Below are positions 32,495 through 40,362 of a stretch of 64,000 nucleotides of DNA, in pieces. Each line of letters begins with the position of its first letter. Position 1 is the first letter of the stretch. Below the pieces are notes generated by a model that was not told the origin of the DNA, made no database searches, and was given only the letters and a program-made list of their open reading frames with translations. The stretch lies in NCBI RefSeq assembly GCF_014205135.1, contig NZ_JACHMY010000001.1, forward strand, positions 682,001 through 746,000, read 5' to 3'. The DNA comes from Kribbella italica. Lineage in GTDB: Bacteria > Actinomycetota > Actinomycetes > Propionibacteriales > Kribbellaceae. Position numbers and translations under genes: made by a program.

Positions 32495-33835
32495 ATGGAC
32501 AAGCAGCAGGAGTTCGTGCTGCGCGCGCTCGAGGAGCGCGACGTACGGTTCGTGCGGCTCTGGTTCACCGACGTGCTGGGCTTCCTGAAATCGGTGGCGG
32601 TCGCCCCGGCGGAGCTGGAGGGCGCGTTCTCGGAGGGGATCGGGTTCGACGGGTCCGCGATCGAGGGGTTCGCCCGGGTCACCGAGGCGGACATGCTGGC
32701 CAAGCCGGACCCGTCGACGTTCCAGATCCTGCCCTGGCGGGGCGAGACGATGGGCACCGCCCGGATGTTCTGCGACATCAACATGCCGGACGGCTCGGCC
32801 TCGTTCGCCGACCCGCGGCACGTGCTGAAGCGGACCCTGTCGAAGGCGGCCGACCTCGGCTTCACCTTCTACACCCACCCCGAGATCGAGTTCTACCTGT
32901 TCAAGTCGCTGACCGGCGCTCCGGGCACCTATCCCGAGCCGGTCGACTCCTCGGGCTACTTCGACCACACCCCGCAGGGGATCGGCAACGACTTCCGCCG
33001 CGAGGCGATCACGATGCTGGAGTCGATGGGCATCTCGGTCGAGTTCAGCCACCACGAGGGCGGCCCGGGCCAGCAGGAGATCGACCTGCGGTACGCCGAC
33101 GCGCTGTCCACCGCGGACAACATCATGACGTTCCGCGTGGTCGTCAAGGAGGTCGCGCTCAGCCAGGGCATCTACGCCTCGTTCATGCCCAAGCCGCTGA
33201 GCGACCAGCCCGGTTCGGGCATGCACACCCACATGTCGCTGTTCGAGGGCGACCGGAACGCGTTCTTCGAGGGCGGCGCGCAGTACCAGCTGTCCAAGAC
33301 CGGGCGGGCGTTCATCGCCGGCCTGCTGCGCCACGCGGCCGAGATCACCGCGGTGACCAACCAGTGGGTGAACTCGTACAAGCGGCTCGCCGTCGGTGAC
33401 GAGGCGCCGTCGTTCATCTCGTGGGGTCACAACAACCGCAGCGCGCTGGTCCGGGTGCCGATGTACAAGCCGCACAAGGGCCAGTCGAGCCGGGTCGAGT
33501 TCCGCTCGCTCGACTCCGCCGCGAACCCGTACCTGGCCTTCGCGCTGATGCTGGCCGCCGGCCTGAAGGGCATCGAGGAGGGGTACGAGCTGCCGCGGGA
33601 GGTCGAGGACGACATCTGGTCGCTGACCGACCGTGAGCGTCGCGCGCTCGGCATCAAGCCGCTGCCGAACAGCCTGGCCGAGGCGATCCACGCGATGGAG
33701 GACAGCGAGCTGGTCGCCGAGACGCTCGGCGAGCACGTCTTCGACTTCTTCCTGCGCAACAAGCGGGTCGAGTGGCAGGACTACCGCAAGCAGGTCACGC
33801 CGTTCGAGCTGAACAAGCTGCTGCCGGTGCTCTAA
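32495..33835 (+). CDS. glnA2: Glutamine-synthetase-family ligase GlnA2
   Basis: A 446-residue type I glutamine-synthetase fold. Visible motifs: RLWFTDVLGFLKSVAVAPAE, GIGFDGSAIEGF, EIEFYLF, the ATP/glutamate region KPLSDQPGSGMHTHMSLF, NRSALVRVP and RVEFRSLDSAANPYLAFA. The start MDKQQEFVLRALEERDVRFVRLW and the shorter length match the GlnA2 group found beside glnE in mycobacteria and streptomycetes. In Streptomyces GlnA2 has been assigned to gamma-glutamylation of polyamines rather than ammonia assimilation. I see no NLMPP-like adenylylation Tyr site. glnE lies about 6.5 kb downstream rather than directly adjacent. Confidence 0.92.
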   Translation: MDKQQEFVLRALEERDVRFVRLWFTDVLGFLKSVAVAPAELEGAFSEGIGFDGSAIEGFARVTEADMLAKPDPSTFQILPWRGETMGTARMFCDINMPDGSASFADPRHVLKRTLSKAADLGFTFYTHPEIEFYLFKSLTGAPGTYPEPVDSSGYFDHTPQGIGNDFRREAITMLESMGISVEFSHHEGGPGQQEIDLRYADALSTADNIMTFRVVVKEVALSQGIYASFMPKPLSDQPGSGMHTHMSLFEGDRNAFFEGGAQYQLSKTGRAFIAGLLRHAAEITAVTNQWVNSYKRLAVGDEAPSFISWGHNNRSALVRVPMYKPHKGQSSRVEFRSLDSAANPYLAFALMLAAGLKGIEEGYELPREVEDDIWSLTDRERRALGIKPLPNSLAEAIHAMEDSELVAETLGEHVFDFFLRNKRVEWQDYRKQVTPFELNKLLPVL

Positions 33836-34416
33836 CCGACGAGGATCCCGGTGATCCACACCGGGGTCCGCCCGCCGCCCGCGGCGATCTTGTCGACCAC
33901 CTCGATCCCGGCGAACACCGTCCCGACCACCGTGTACGCCGGCGGCAGCTGCGCGTCGCGGTGCACGACGAAGAAGCGCGCGCCGTTCTGCCCGGCGGCG
34001 ACCGGCACCATCGCGACCGTCCCGCGCGGGTAGCTCTCCTTGCCGGTCAGCTCCGCCGGGTACCGGAAGCCGGCCTCGGCCGGTCCGCACTCCAGCAGCA
34101 CGGACGTGAGCCGCCCGCACGGCGCTCCGGTGTAGAACCCGCCGAGCGCGAGGTGCCCGAACGCGTGCACCGCGCACGGCGCGCTCTCGCGGTCCAGCCG
34201 CAGCTCCACCGCGCCGACGTTGGTCGTCACCGTCACCTTCACCAGGCCGTCCGTCGGCGTCAGCGAGTACGGCGGCCGGACCGGCGCGCTCGCTCCCGTC
34301 CGCAGGTACGAGCACTGCTTGAAGAACGGTGCCTGAGCGCTGGCGATCCAGCTCTCGAGGGCGAGGACCAGTGTGGCCACAACGACGATCGCAACAACCC
34401 GCTGCCATTGACGCAT
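33832..34416 (-). CDS. Membrane-anchored cyclophilin-type peptidyl-prolyl isomerase
   Basis: A 194-residue protein: one N-terminal anchor (VVAIVVVATLVLALESWI, residues 6-23), then a cyclophilin fold (VKVTVTTNVGAVELRLDRESAP, HAFGHLALGGFYTGAPCGRL, PRGTVAMVPVAAGQNGARFFVVHRDA, TVVGTVFAGIEVVDKIA). The second half keeps the FFV and AMVP segments of the active site, but the Arg of the canonical FHR motif is not obvious (TSVLLECG instead), so activity may be weak. It should act outside the membrane on extracytoplasmic proteins. It overlaps glnA2 by 4 bp convergently. Confidence 0.85.
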   Translation of the reverse strand: MRQWQRVVAIVVVATLVLALESWIASAQAPFFKQCSYLRTGASAPVRPPYSLTPTDGLVKVTVTTNVGAVELRLDRESAPCAVHAFGHLALGGFYTGAPCGRLTSVLLECGPAEAGFRYPAELTGKESYPRGTVAMVPVAAGQNGARFFVVHRDAQLPPAYTVVGTVFAGIEVVDKIAAGGGRTPVWITGILVG

Positions 34417-34546
34417 AGTGACGACGGTAACACTCGGTGTGGTACCGCGACAGTGTCGCAGATAGTTACACGAATCCCCACGCTGGCGGCAAATAGTTTC
34501 CTGAGCGGTCATCGAGTGTCCACTCCGGTCGCGTGGGATTCACCCC

Positions 34547-35626
34547 ATGCGTCGTCTGCTGACATTCCTCGGGCTGCTCGTTGCCCTCGCTCTGGCCGGC
34601 ACCACCGCCGCGTCCGCCCATGTGATCGCTTCCGCCGGCTACGCCACCGTCACGCAGGACGGCAGCCAGGTGAACGTCCAGCTCAGCCTCGAGTACGCCG
34701 TACTGGCCCGCGCCGTCGACCTCGGCGAGCCCGCGACCGACGACGGTCGGCGCGCGAAGGCCCTCGACACCGCCAAGCCGACGCTGGAGACGTACCTGCA
34801 CGACCGGGTCGTCATCTCCCTCGACGGCGCCGCCTGCGAGCCCGAGCTCGCCACCACGTCCGTCGGCAGTCGCGCCGGTACGCCGTACGCCGAACTCGGC
34901 CTGATCTACGCCTGCGCCGGCGACCAGGGCACGTTCCGCCTGCAGTACACCGTGTTCGGTGACGCCGAGGCGGTCGCGGACGACCACACCAACGTGGTGG
35001 AGTACCACTTCGGCGACGACTCCGGCCGGACCGTGTTCGACCGCAGCCATCACGACTTCACCGTCGGCGACTCGACGATGGCCGCGTCCAGCCTGCAGTT
35101 CGGCAAGCTGGGCGTCGAGCACATCCTGCTCGGGCTCGACCACGTGCTCTTCGTGGTCGCGCTGATCCTCGGCGCGAACAGCTTCAAGAGCCTGCTCCAG
35201 GTCACCTCGATGTTCACCGTCGCGCACAGCGTCACGCTGGTCTCCACGCTGCTCGGCGGGATCACCGTGCCCGCGATCGTCGTCGAGCCGCTGATCGCGC
35301 TGTCGATCGCGTTCGTCGCGGTCGAGAACCTGCTGGGTTCCACCCGCCATCGCCTCCCGGTGGTCTTCGGTTTCGGTCTTCTGCACGGGCTCGGCTTCGC
35401 CGGCTCGCTGCGGATCACCGATCAAGTCAGTCCGGAACTGCTCGTCTCGCTGCTGAGCTTCAACATCGGCATCGAGACCGGCCAGGCGTTGCTGCTGCTG
35501 GCCGTGTTCCCCCTGGTCCTGCTGATCCGCCGGAGCCGTCTCTCGGTCCCGGTCGTCCGCTCGGCGACCGCAGTCGTCGCCGCCTTCGGCACCTTCTGGT
35601 TCGTAGAAAGGTTCTTCCTCACATGA
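34547..35626 (+). CDS. HupE/UreJ-type membrane protein
   Basis: A 359-residue protein. Residues 1-25 are a signal peptide (LLTFLGLLVALALAGTTAASAHV). Residues about 26-175 are an extracytoplasmic beta domain, and about 180-359 carry six membrane helices with LGVEHILLGLDHVLFVVALIL, the HupE/UreJ metal-binding HxxxGxDHxLF signature, plus VAHSVTLVSTL and GFGLLHGLGFAGSL. HupE proteins are proposed nickel or other metal permeases. Its stop overlaps the next start (ATGA), coupling it to a very large exported phosphoesterase; no hydrogenase or urease genes are seen in the window, so the metal may serve that enzyme. Confidence 0.85.
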   Translation: MRRLLTFLGLLVALALAGTTAASAHVIASAGYATVTQDGSQVNVQLSLEYAVLARAVDLGEPATDDGRRAKALDTAKPTLETYLHDRVVISLDGAACEPELATTSVGSRAGTPYAELGLIYACAGDQGTFRLQYTVFGDAEAVADDHTNVVEYHFGDDSGRTVFDRSHHDFTVGDSTMAASSLQFGKLGVEHILLGLDHVLFVVALILGANSFKSLLQVTSMFTVAHSVTLVSTLLGGITVPAIVVEPLIALSIAFVAVENLLGSTRHRLPVVFGFGLLHGLGFAGSLRITDQVSPELLVSLLSFNIGIETGQALLLLAVFPLVLLIRRSRLSVPVVRSATAVVAAFGTFWFVERFFLT

Positions 35627-38600
35627 TCGGCCTGACGCGCAAGTCGAGCGATCGTCCCCCTGCCACCCGGTGGCACAAACTCCTGTACGGCCTGGCCGGG
35701 GGCCTCGCGGCGCTCGTCATCGGCGTACCGCTGACCGGAGTGATCGCCGACGCCGTCGACGCTCCGGCCGCGATCATCTCCGGCACGGTCTTCGAGGACC
35801 GGGACAACGACAACCGGCAGGACAACAACGAGACCCCGTTGGCCGGGGTGACCGTTTCGGACGGTCAGAAGCTCGTCGTGACGGACAAGAAGGGGCACTA
35901 CTCCTTCTCGTCCGACGTCGAGCGCCGCGACGTCGACCTGGTCTTCGTCACCCAGCCGTCGGGCTACTCGGTGGGCACCGACGACAACATGACCCCGAAG
36001 TTCTTCCGCAGCCTCGGTCAGCTCGCCGCCGGTGACACCCGGGAGGTGAACTTCGGTCTGCGCAAGGACAAGAAGTCCGCCGACGGTGGGTTCACCTTCG
36101 GCAACGTGGCCGACCCGCACGTGAACGCGCAGCTGCCCGAGCAGATCACCGAGATCAACACGACCCGGCAGAACCTCGCGTTCATCCAGGTCAGCGGTGA
36201 CCTGACCAACTCGGCCACCGACGCGGAGTTCGAGTTCTACAAGTCGAGTACGGCGAACTCGAAGGTCCCGGTCTGGCCGGCCGTCGGCAACCACGAGTAC
36301 GCCGCCGGGGCGACGTACGCGGCGCGGATCAACAACTACCGCAAGCACGTCGGCCCGGAGTGGTACTCCTTCGACTACAGCGACCGGCACTTCCTGGTGC
36401 TGGAGAACAACGGCGCCGCGCCGTTCGCCGAGCAGCTGGAGTGGGTGAAGGCCGACCTGGCGCAGAACGTCAAGCGTGGCAAGCACCTGGTGGTGCTGAC
36501 CCACCAGCCGATGAACGTCCCGTTCGGTTCGCCGTCGGTGTACGACGAGTTCGGCAAGGTGCTCGAGCAGTACAAGGCCGAGCTGATCCTGGTCGGTCAC
36601 GAGCACAGCAACGACGTCGAGCCGAACAGCCAGTTCGCCAAGACGGCGAAGCACATCCAGACCGTCTCGTCGTCGTACACGATCGACAACTCGCCGCGCG
36701 GGTTCCGGTTCGTGAACATGGACAACAAGTCCTTCGACAACCCGTTCCGGATCTACGGCGCCGAGAAGGACCTGACGATCGTGTCGCCGGCGCCGGGCAC
36801 GTCGGTGCCGCTGGACAAGTTCCCGGGCATCCAGGTGAACGCGTACGACACCACCGACGCGCCGGTGAAGGTCCGCTACCGGCTCGACAACAAGAACTGG
36901 AAGCAACTGCAGGCGACCGGCGAGTTCACCTGGTACGCCGACCTGCCGGGCAACACCAAGATCGGCAAGCACACCCTCGAGGTGGAGGCGACCGACAAGA
37001 ACAAGGCGACCTGGAAGGGCACGTCGAAGTTCACCCTGACCAACGAGAAGGCGATCAGGCCGGTCGCCGGGGCGAACTGGAACCAGCACCACGGCGACGC
37101 GTCGCACAGTGGGGTGGCGCAGGACCAGATCGCGGCCGGGCAGCGGCTGGCCTGGTCGTACCGGACCAAGGGCACCTTCCTGACCGGTTCACCGGCCATC
37201 GTCGACGGCGTCGTGTACGCCGGGACGCGGGACGAGAACGGTGAGGGCAACAGCGAGGTGCACGCCGTGAACCTCGCCACCGGCAACAAGCTGTGGAGCT
37301 ACGACGTCCCGTCGTCGGTGCACGGCAGCGTCGCGGTCTCCGACGGGCTCGTCTACGTGCCGACCCTGCGCGGCACGCTGTTCGCGGTGGACGCGAAGAC
37401 CGGCAAGCTGAAGTGGCGCAACGACCCGGAGGCCGCGCCCGAGGGCAACAACCAGCGCACCTACGGGTACTACGGCGTGACGGTTGCCGACGGCAAGGTG
37501 CTGTTCCCGTTCCAGACCCGGTTCGGCGAGGCGGCGGCGGGCATCCTGCTCGCGCTGGACGCCAGGACCGGGCAACGGATCTGGGGCTCGCCGATGGCCG
37601 GCAACACGATGAGCGACGGGACTCCCGCGGTCGCCGACGGTCGGGTGTACGTCGGGAACCAGGACGGCAGCATCGTGATCGCGTACGACCTGAAGACCGG
37701 CCAGAAGCTGTGGACCGGCACCGACACCCTCGGCGGCTGGCAGGACGGCATCCCGTCCGCGGGCGGCGGCAAGGTGTTCATCGGGTCGAACAACGGTCTC
37801 GTCGCGCGCGACGGTGCGACTGGCGCGGTGCTCTGGAGCTACACCAGCACGCACCCGTCGCTGGTCAGCAGCGGCGCGACGCCGTCGGCGGCCGCGCTGA
37901 GCGGCAACACCGTCTACATGTCCTTCCCGAGCGGATCGGTGACGGCGCTCAACGCCACCACCGGTGCAGTGATCTGGGACCAGCTGCTGCCGGGTTCGCA
38001 GTACCGAGGTGGATCGTTCACTTCGCCGGCGCTGTCGGGCAGCACCCTCTTCGTCGGCGCGAACAGCGGCGGGTTCTACGCCCTGGACGCGCGGACGGGT
38101 CAGCCGCTGTGGTCGCAGAACATCGGCACCTGGGTGTCGGCGGGCCCGGCCGTCAGCGGCAACACCGTGGTCGCGGGTGCCTTCGACGGCAACCTGTACG
38201 CCTTCACACCGGGCGGTACGGCGGCCAGGCCGTGGCCGGTCGTGTCCGGCAAGGTGACGCTGAAGGCCGACGGTTCACCGGCCGCCAACACCACGGTCAG
38301 TGTGGTCAAGGGCGGGACGGCGATCGGCCGGACCACGACGGATGCCTCCGGCAACTACCGCGTCGGGCTGCCGGAGGGTGCGGGCACGTACACCCTCCAG
38401 GTGGCGCAGCTCGGCTTCGCGACGGCGGCGCGCGAGATCACGGCCGGGACCGGCGAGACGACCGGGATCGATCTGCAGGTCAGCCCGGTGAGCGTCGACG
38501 CGAGCATCGGCAAGCGGCTGCCGAGCGGGCTGGTCGAGGGCGGACCGGGTGACGTGGTGATCGAGAACAAGAAGCTCGCGATGGCGGTCGCCAAGGTCTA

Positions 38601-39264
38601 CAACGACCCGCAGCTGAGCCCGTCGACCACGGGCAAGGTGCTCGACCTCGCTCTGACCGGGCAGCCGGACCAGCTCGACTGGATCAACCTGCCGTACGTC
38701 AGCACCGCCGAGCCCGTCGGTGGCAACGCCTGGCAGCAGTTGCAGGTCCGCTCCACCGAAGTGAAGATCACTGAGAACACCGAGGAAAAGGCAGTGGTTC
38801 AGGTCACGGGGACTTCAGCTGAGCACCCTGCCCTCAAGGTCGTCACGACCTTCACGGCAACGCCTGACGAGTCCTTCATCACCGCCGACACCACGTTCAC
38901 CAACGGCACGGGAGCGGCGCTGTCGGTGTGGGCCGGCGACGCGATGGACCACGACGGTGCGGGGTCGCGCTCGGCCGTCGCGGGGTTCCCGGTGGTCACG
39001 AGCGGTGGACCGTTCAGCCAGGTCCCGACCGCGAAACGGTGGATCGGGCAGAGCGGGACGACGCCGGACAACGAGACCTACGGCCTCGTCTACAGCGCGG
39101 CGTCAGGTCCGTTCACCGGCTACTCGCAGAGCAACTTCACGATGAGCAAGTTCAAGCTGGAGCTCCCGGCCGGTGGTGAGCACACCATCGGCCGCCGGAT
39201 CGTGGTCGCCTCCAACGGGGGCGCCGCGGACAAGTTCGGCGTCCTCGACCAGTTCGCCTACTGA
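35623..39264 (+). CDS. Large exported metallophosphoesterase with PQQ-like propeller
   Basis: A 1213-residue protein. Residues about 20-50 are a membrane anchor or uncleaved signal. About 50-140 is an SdrD-like domain (SGTVFEDRDNDNRQDNNETPL). About 150-400 is a calcineurin-type metallophosphoesterase with the metal motifs in order: NVADPHVN (D-x-H), VSGDLTN (GD), AVGNHEY (GNHE), VVLTHQP (H) and LVGHEHSND (GHxH). About 420-490 is a beta-sandwich. About 500-870 is a PQQ-enzyme-like repeat propeller (LAWSYRTKGTFLTGSPAIVDGV and similar blades). About 880-960 is a carboxypeptidase-regulatory domain, and the rest is a beta-rich C-terminal domain. The start overlaps the HupE stop (ATGA). It probably hydrolyses phosphoesters at the cell surface. 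Confidence 0.88.
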   Translation: MIGLTRKSSDRPPATRWHKLLYGLAGGLAALVIGVPLTGVIADAVDAPAAIISGTVFEDRDNDNRQDNNETPLAGVTVSDGQKLVVTDKKGHYSFSSDVERRDVDLVFVTQPSGYSVGTDDNMTPKFFRSLGQLAAGDTREVNFGLRKDKKSADGGFTFGNVADPHVNAQLPEQITEINTTRQNLAFIQVSGDLTNSATDAEFEFYKSSTANSKVPVWPAVGNHEYAAGATYAARINNYRKHVGPEWYSFDYSDRHFLVLENNGAAPFAEQLEWVKADLAQNVKRGKHLVVLTHQPMNVPFGSPSVYDEFGKVLEQYKAELILVGHEHSNDVEPNSQFAKTAKHIQTVSSSYTIDNSPRGFRFVNMDNKSFDNPFRIYGAEKDLTIVSPAPGTSVPLDKFPGIQVNAYDTTDAPVKVRYRLDNKNWKQLQATGEFTWYADLPGNTKIGKHTLEVEATDKNKATWKGTSKFTLTNEKAIRPVAGANWNQHHGDASHSGVAQDQIAAGQRLAWSYRTKGTFLTGSPAIVDGVVYAGTRDENGEGNSEVHAVNLATGNKLWSYDVPSSVHGSVAVSDGLVYVPTLRGTLFAVDAKTGKLKWRNDPEAAPEGNNQRTYGYYGVTVADGKVLFPFQTRFGEAAAGILLALDARTGQRIWGSPMAGNTMSDGTPAVADGRVYVGNQDGSIVIAYDLKTGQKLWTGTDTLGGWQDGIPSAGGGKVFIGSNNGLVARDGATGAVLWSYTSTHPSLVSSGATPSAAALSGNTVYMSFPSGSVTALNATTGAVIWDQLLPGSQYRGGSFTSPALSGSTLFVGANSGGFYALDARTGQPLWSQNIGTWVSAGPAVSGNTVVAGAFDGNLYAFTPGGTAARPWPVVSGKVTLKADGSPAANTTVSVVKGGTAIGRTTTDASGNYRVGLPEGAGTYTLQVAQLGFATAAREITAGTGETTGIDLQVSPVSVDASIGKRLPSGLVEGGPGDVVIENKKLAMAVAKVYNDPQLSPSTTGKVLDLALTGQPDQLDWINLPYVSTAEPVGGNAWQQLQVRSTEVKITENTEEKAVVQVTGTSAEHPALKVVTTFTATPDESFITADTTFTNGTGAALSVWAGDAMDHDGAGSRSAVAGFPVVTSGGPFSQVPTAKRWIGQSGTTPDNETYGLVYSAASGPFTGYSQSNFTMSKFKLELPAGGEHTIGRRIVVASNGGAADKFGVLDQFAY

Positions 39265-39265
39265 G

Positions 39266-39306
39266 CCGAACGGCCGGCTCCCCGGATCGGGGAGCCGGCC
39301 GTTCGG
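39266..39306. terminator. Strong bidirectional terminator
   Basis: An 18-bp perfect stem (left arm 39266-39283, CCGAACGGCCGGCTCCCC, right arm 39289-39306) with a 5-nt loop begins just after the phosphoesterase stop and ends 5 bp before the stop of the convergent secreted-protein gene. Confidence 0.88.
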
Positions 39307-39310
39307 GCGA

Positions 39311-39694
39311 TCAGAAGGTCTTGGTGTACTTCGTGCCCTTGTAGTACATCTTCACGCCGTCGGGCTTGGACGCGTCGTGGCCGAAGGACAGCTTGCCTGT
39401 GTAGGTGCTGCCACTCTTGCCCGCGGCAACATCGCGGTAGCCGTAGTCGGACGAACCGTTGCGCGTCACGTTGTAGCTGATCCCGCTGCTGCACTTGTTG
39501 GTCACGTCGACGACCCACTTGTAGTCGTTCCAGCCGTCGTTGTTCAGCTTGGTGCGGACGACCTTCACGCACGAGGGCCAGGCGGCGGCGACGGCCTGCG
39601 GGGCCGCGTCGGCGGGTGTGCCGGGAGCGGCCTGCGCGGTGAGCGGGGCGGCAAGGAGGGTGGTGCCGAGGGCGAGGATGGCGAGGACGCGCAT
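39311..39694 (-). CDS. Small secreted protein
   Basis: A 127-residue secreted protein. Residues 1-22 are a Sec signal (MRVLAILALGTTLLAAPLTA, cleavage near QAA). The mature part is hydrophilic and strand-rich (KLNNDGWNDYKWVVDVTNKC, YNVTRNGSSDYGYRDVAAG, GKLSFGHDASKPDGVKMYYKG) with two Cys that could pair. ATG 39694 is preceded by AAAGGA. It resembles small actinobacterial exported beta-proteins without assigned function. Confidence 0.72.
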   Translation of the reverse strand: MRVLAILALGTTLLAAPLTAQAAPGTPADAAPQAVAAAWPSCVKVVRTKLNNDGWNDYKWVVDVTNKCSSGISYNVTRNGSSDYGYRDVAAGKSGSTYTGKLSFGHDASKPDGVKMYYKGTKYTKTF

Positions 39695-39798
39695 CGTGGA
39701 TTCCTTTCGCGGAGTGACGTCGCCGGGTGACGGCGAGCTGAGTCGATAGCATCCTGGCATGCGATCGTGTCACTGAATGGTGCGAAAAGCGGGGGAAA

Positions 39799-40257
39799 TT
39801 AACTGGCGCCCGCGGTCTCGGGAGTTGTCCAGCGAGCCGCTGCGGTGGAATGGCGGTAGGGGGTGGTGAGAGCCGCGGGCGCCGGAGTGGTCGCGCGTGG
39901 CTCCGGGGCGGTCGTGCCGTCGGAGGCGAGGATCTCGACCTCCTCGACCGTCAGCAGACCGACCGGGCGGATCCCTTCGGTGACCACCACGATGCAGCCG
40001 GGGACCACCTGCTGGGCCCGGTGGTCCTGGGCCGGGACGAGGATGCCCTCGGCCGCCGAGCGCCAGGCGCCGGGGGCGAAGCGGCGCAGCGCGATGCCGA
40101 CCTGCCCGTCCTCGGCCGTGCGTGGTGGAAGGTACGCGGTGGCTGTGTAGTCGTAGTCGTAGTCCGGCTCGGGCGGCCCGGACACCCGCCCACCCTGCTG
40201 GGGCGTCAACCAGACCACCGTGCCCCGAACAGCGAGCGACCCCGTCATCATGACCAT
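39799..40257 (-). CDS. Small protein with EF-Tu-like beta-barrel
   Basis: A 152-residue cytoplasmic protein. The core (YDYTATAYLPPRTAEDGQVG, RFAPGAWRSAAEG, VVPGCIVVVTEGIRPVGLLTV) resembles the C-terminal beta-barrel of translation factor Tu, including the TxYLPP and EGxRPVG elements. A Thr/Ala/Pro-rich tail follows (about 115-152). Three ATGs near the start (40257, 40251, 40248) are possible. The role is unknown; a nucleotide- or RNA-binding accessory is possible. It is divergent from glnE with a 105-bp gap. Confidence 0.55.
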   Translation of the reverse strand: MVMMTGSLAVRGTVVWLTPQQGGRVSGPPEPDYDYDYTATAYLPPRTAEDGQVGIALRRFAPGAWRSAAEGILVPAQDHRAQQVVPGCIVVVTEGIRPVGLLTVEEVEILASDGTTAPEPRATTPAPAALTTPYRHSTAAARWTTPETAGAS

Positions 40258-40362
40258 GATCAGTCATCATGCCCGTCACGGACAGTTTTTGCCAAGCGAC
40301 TCCGAGTGGTGGCCGTGATCACCCCGCAACCGAACCGCGATCTGCGCCGGTAACCTGCGGGG

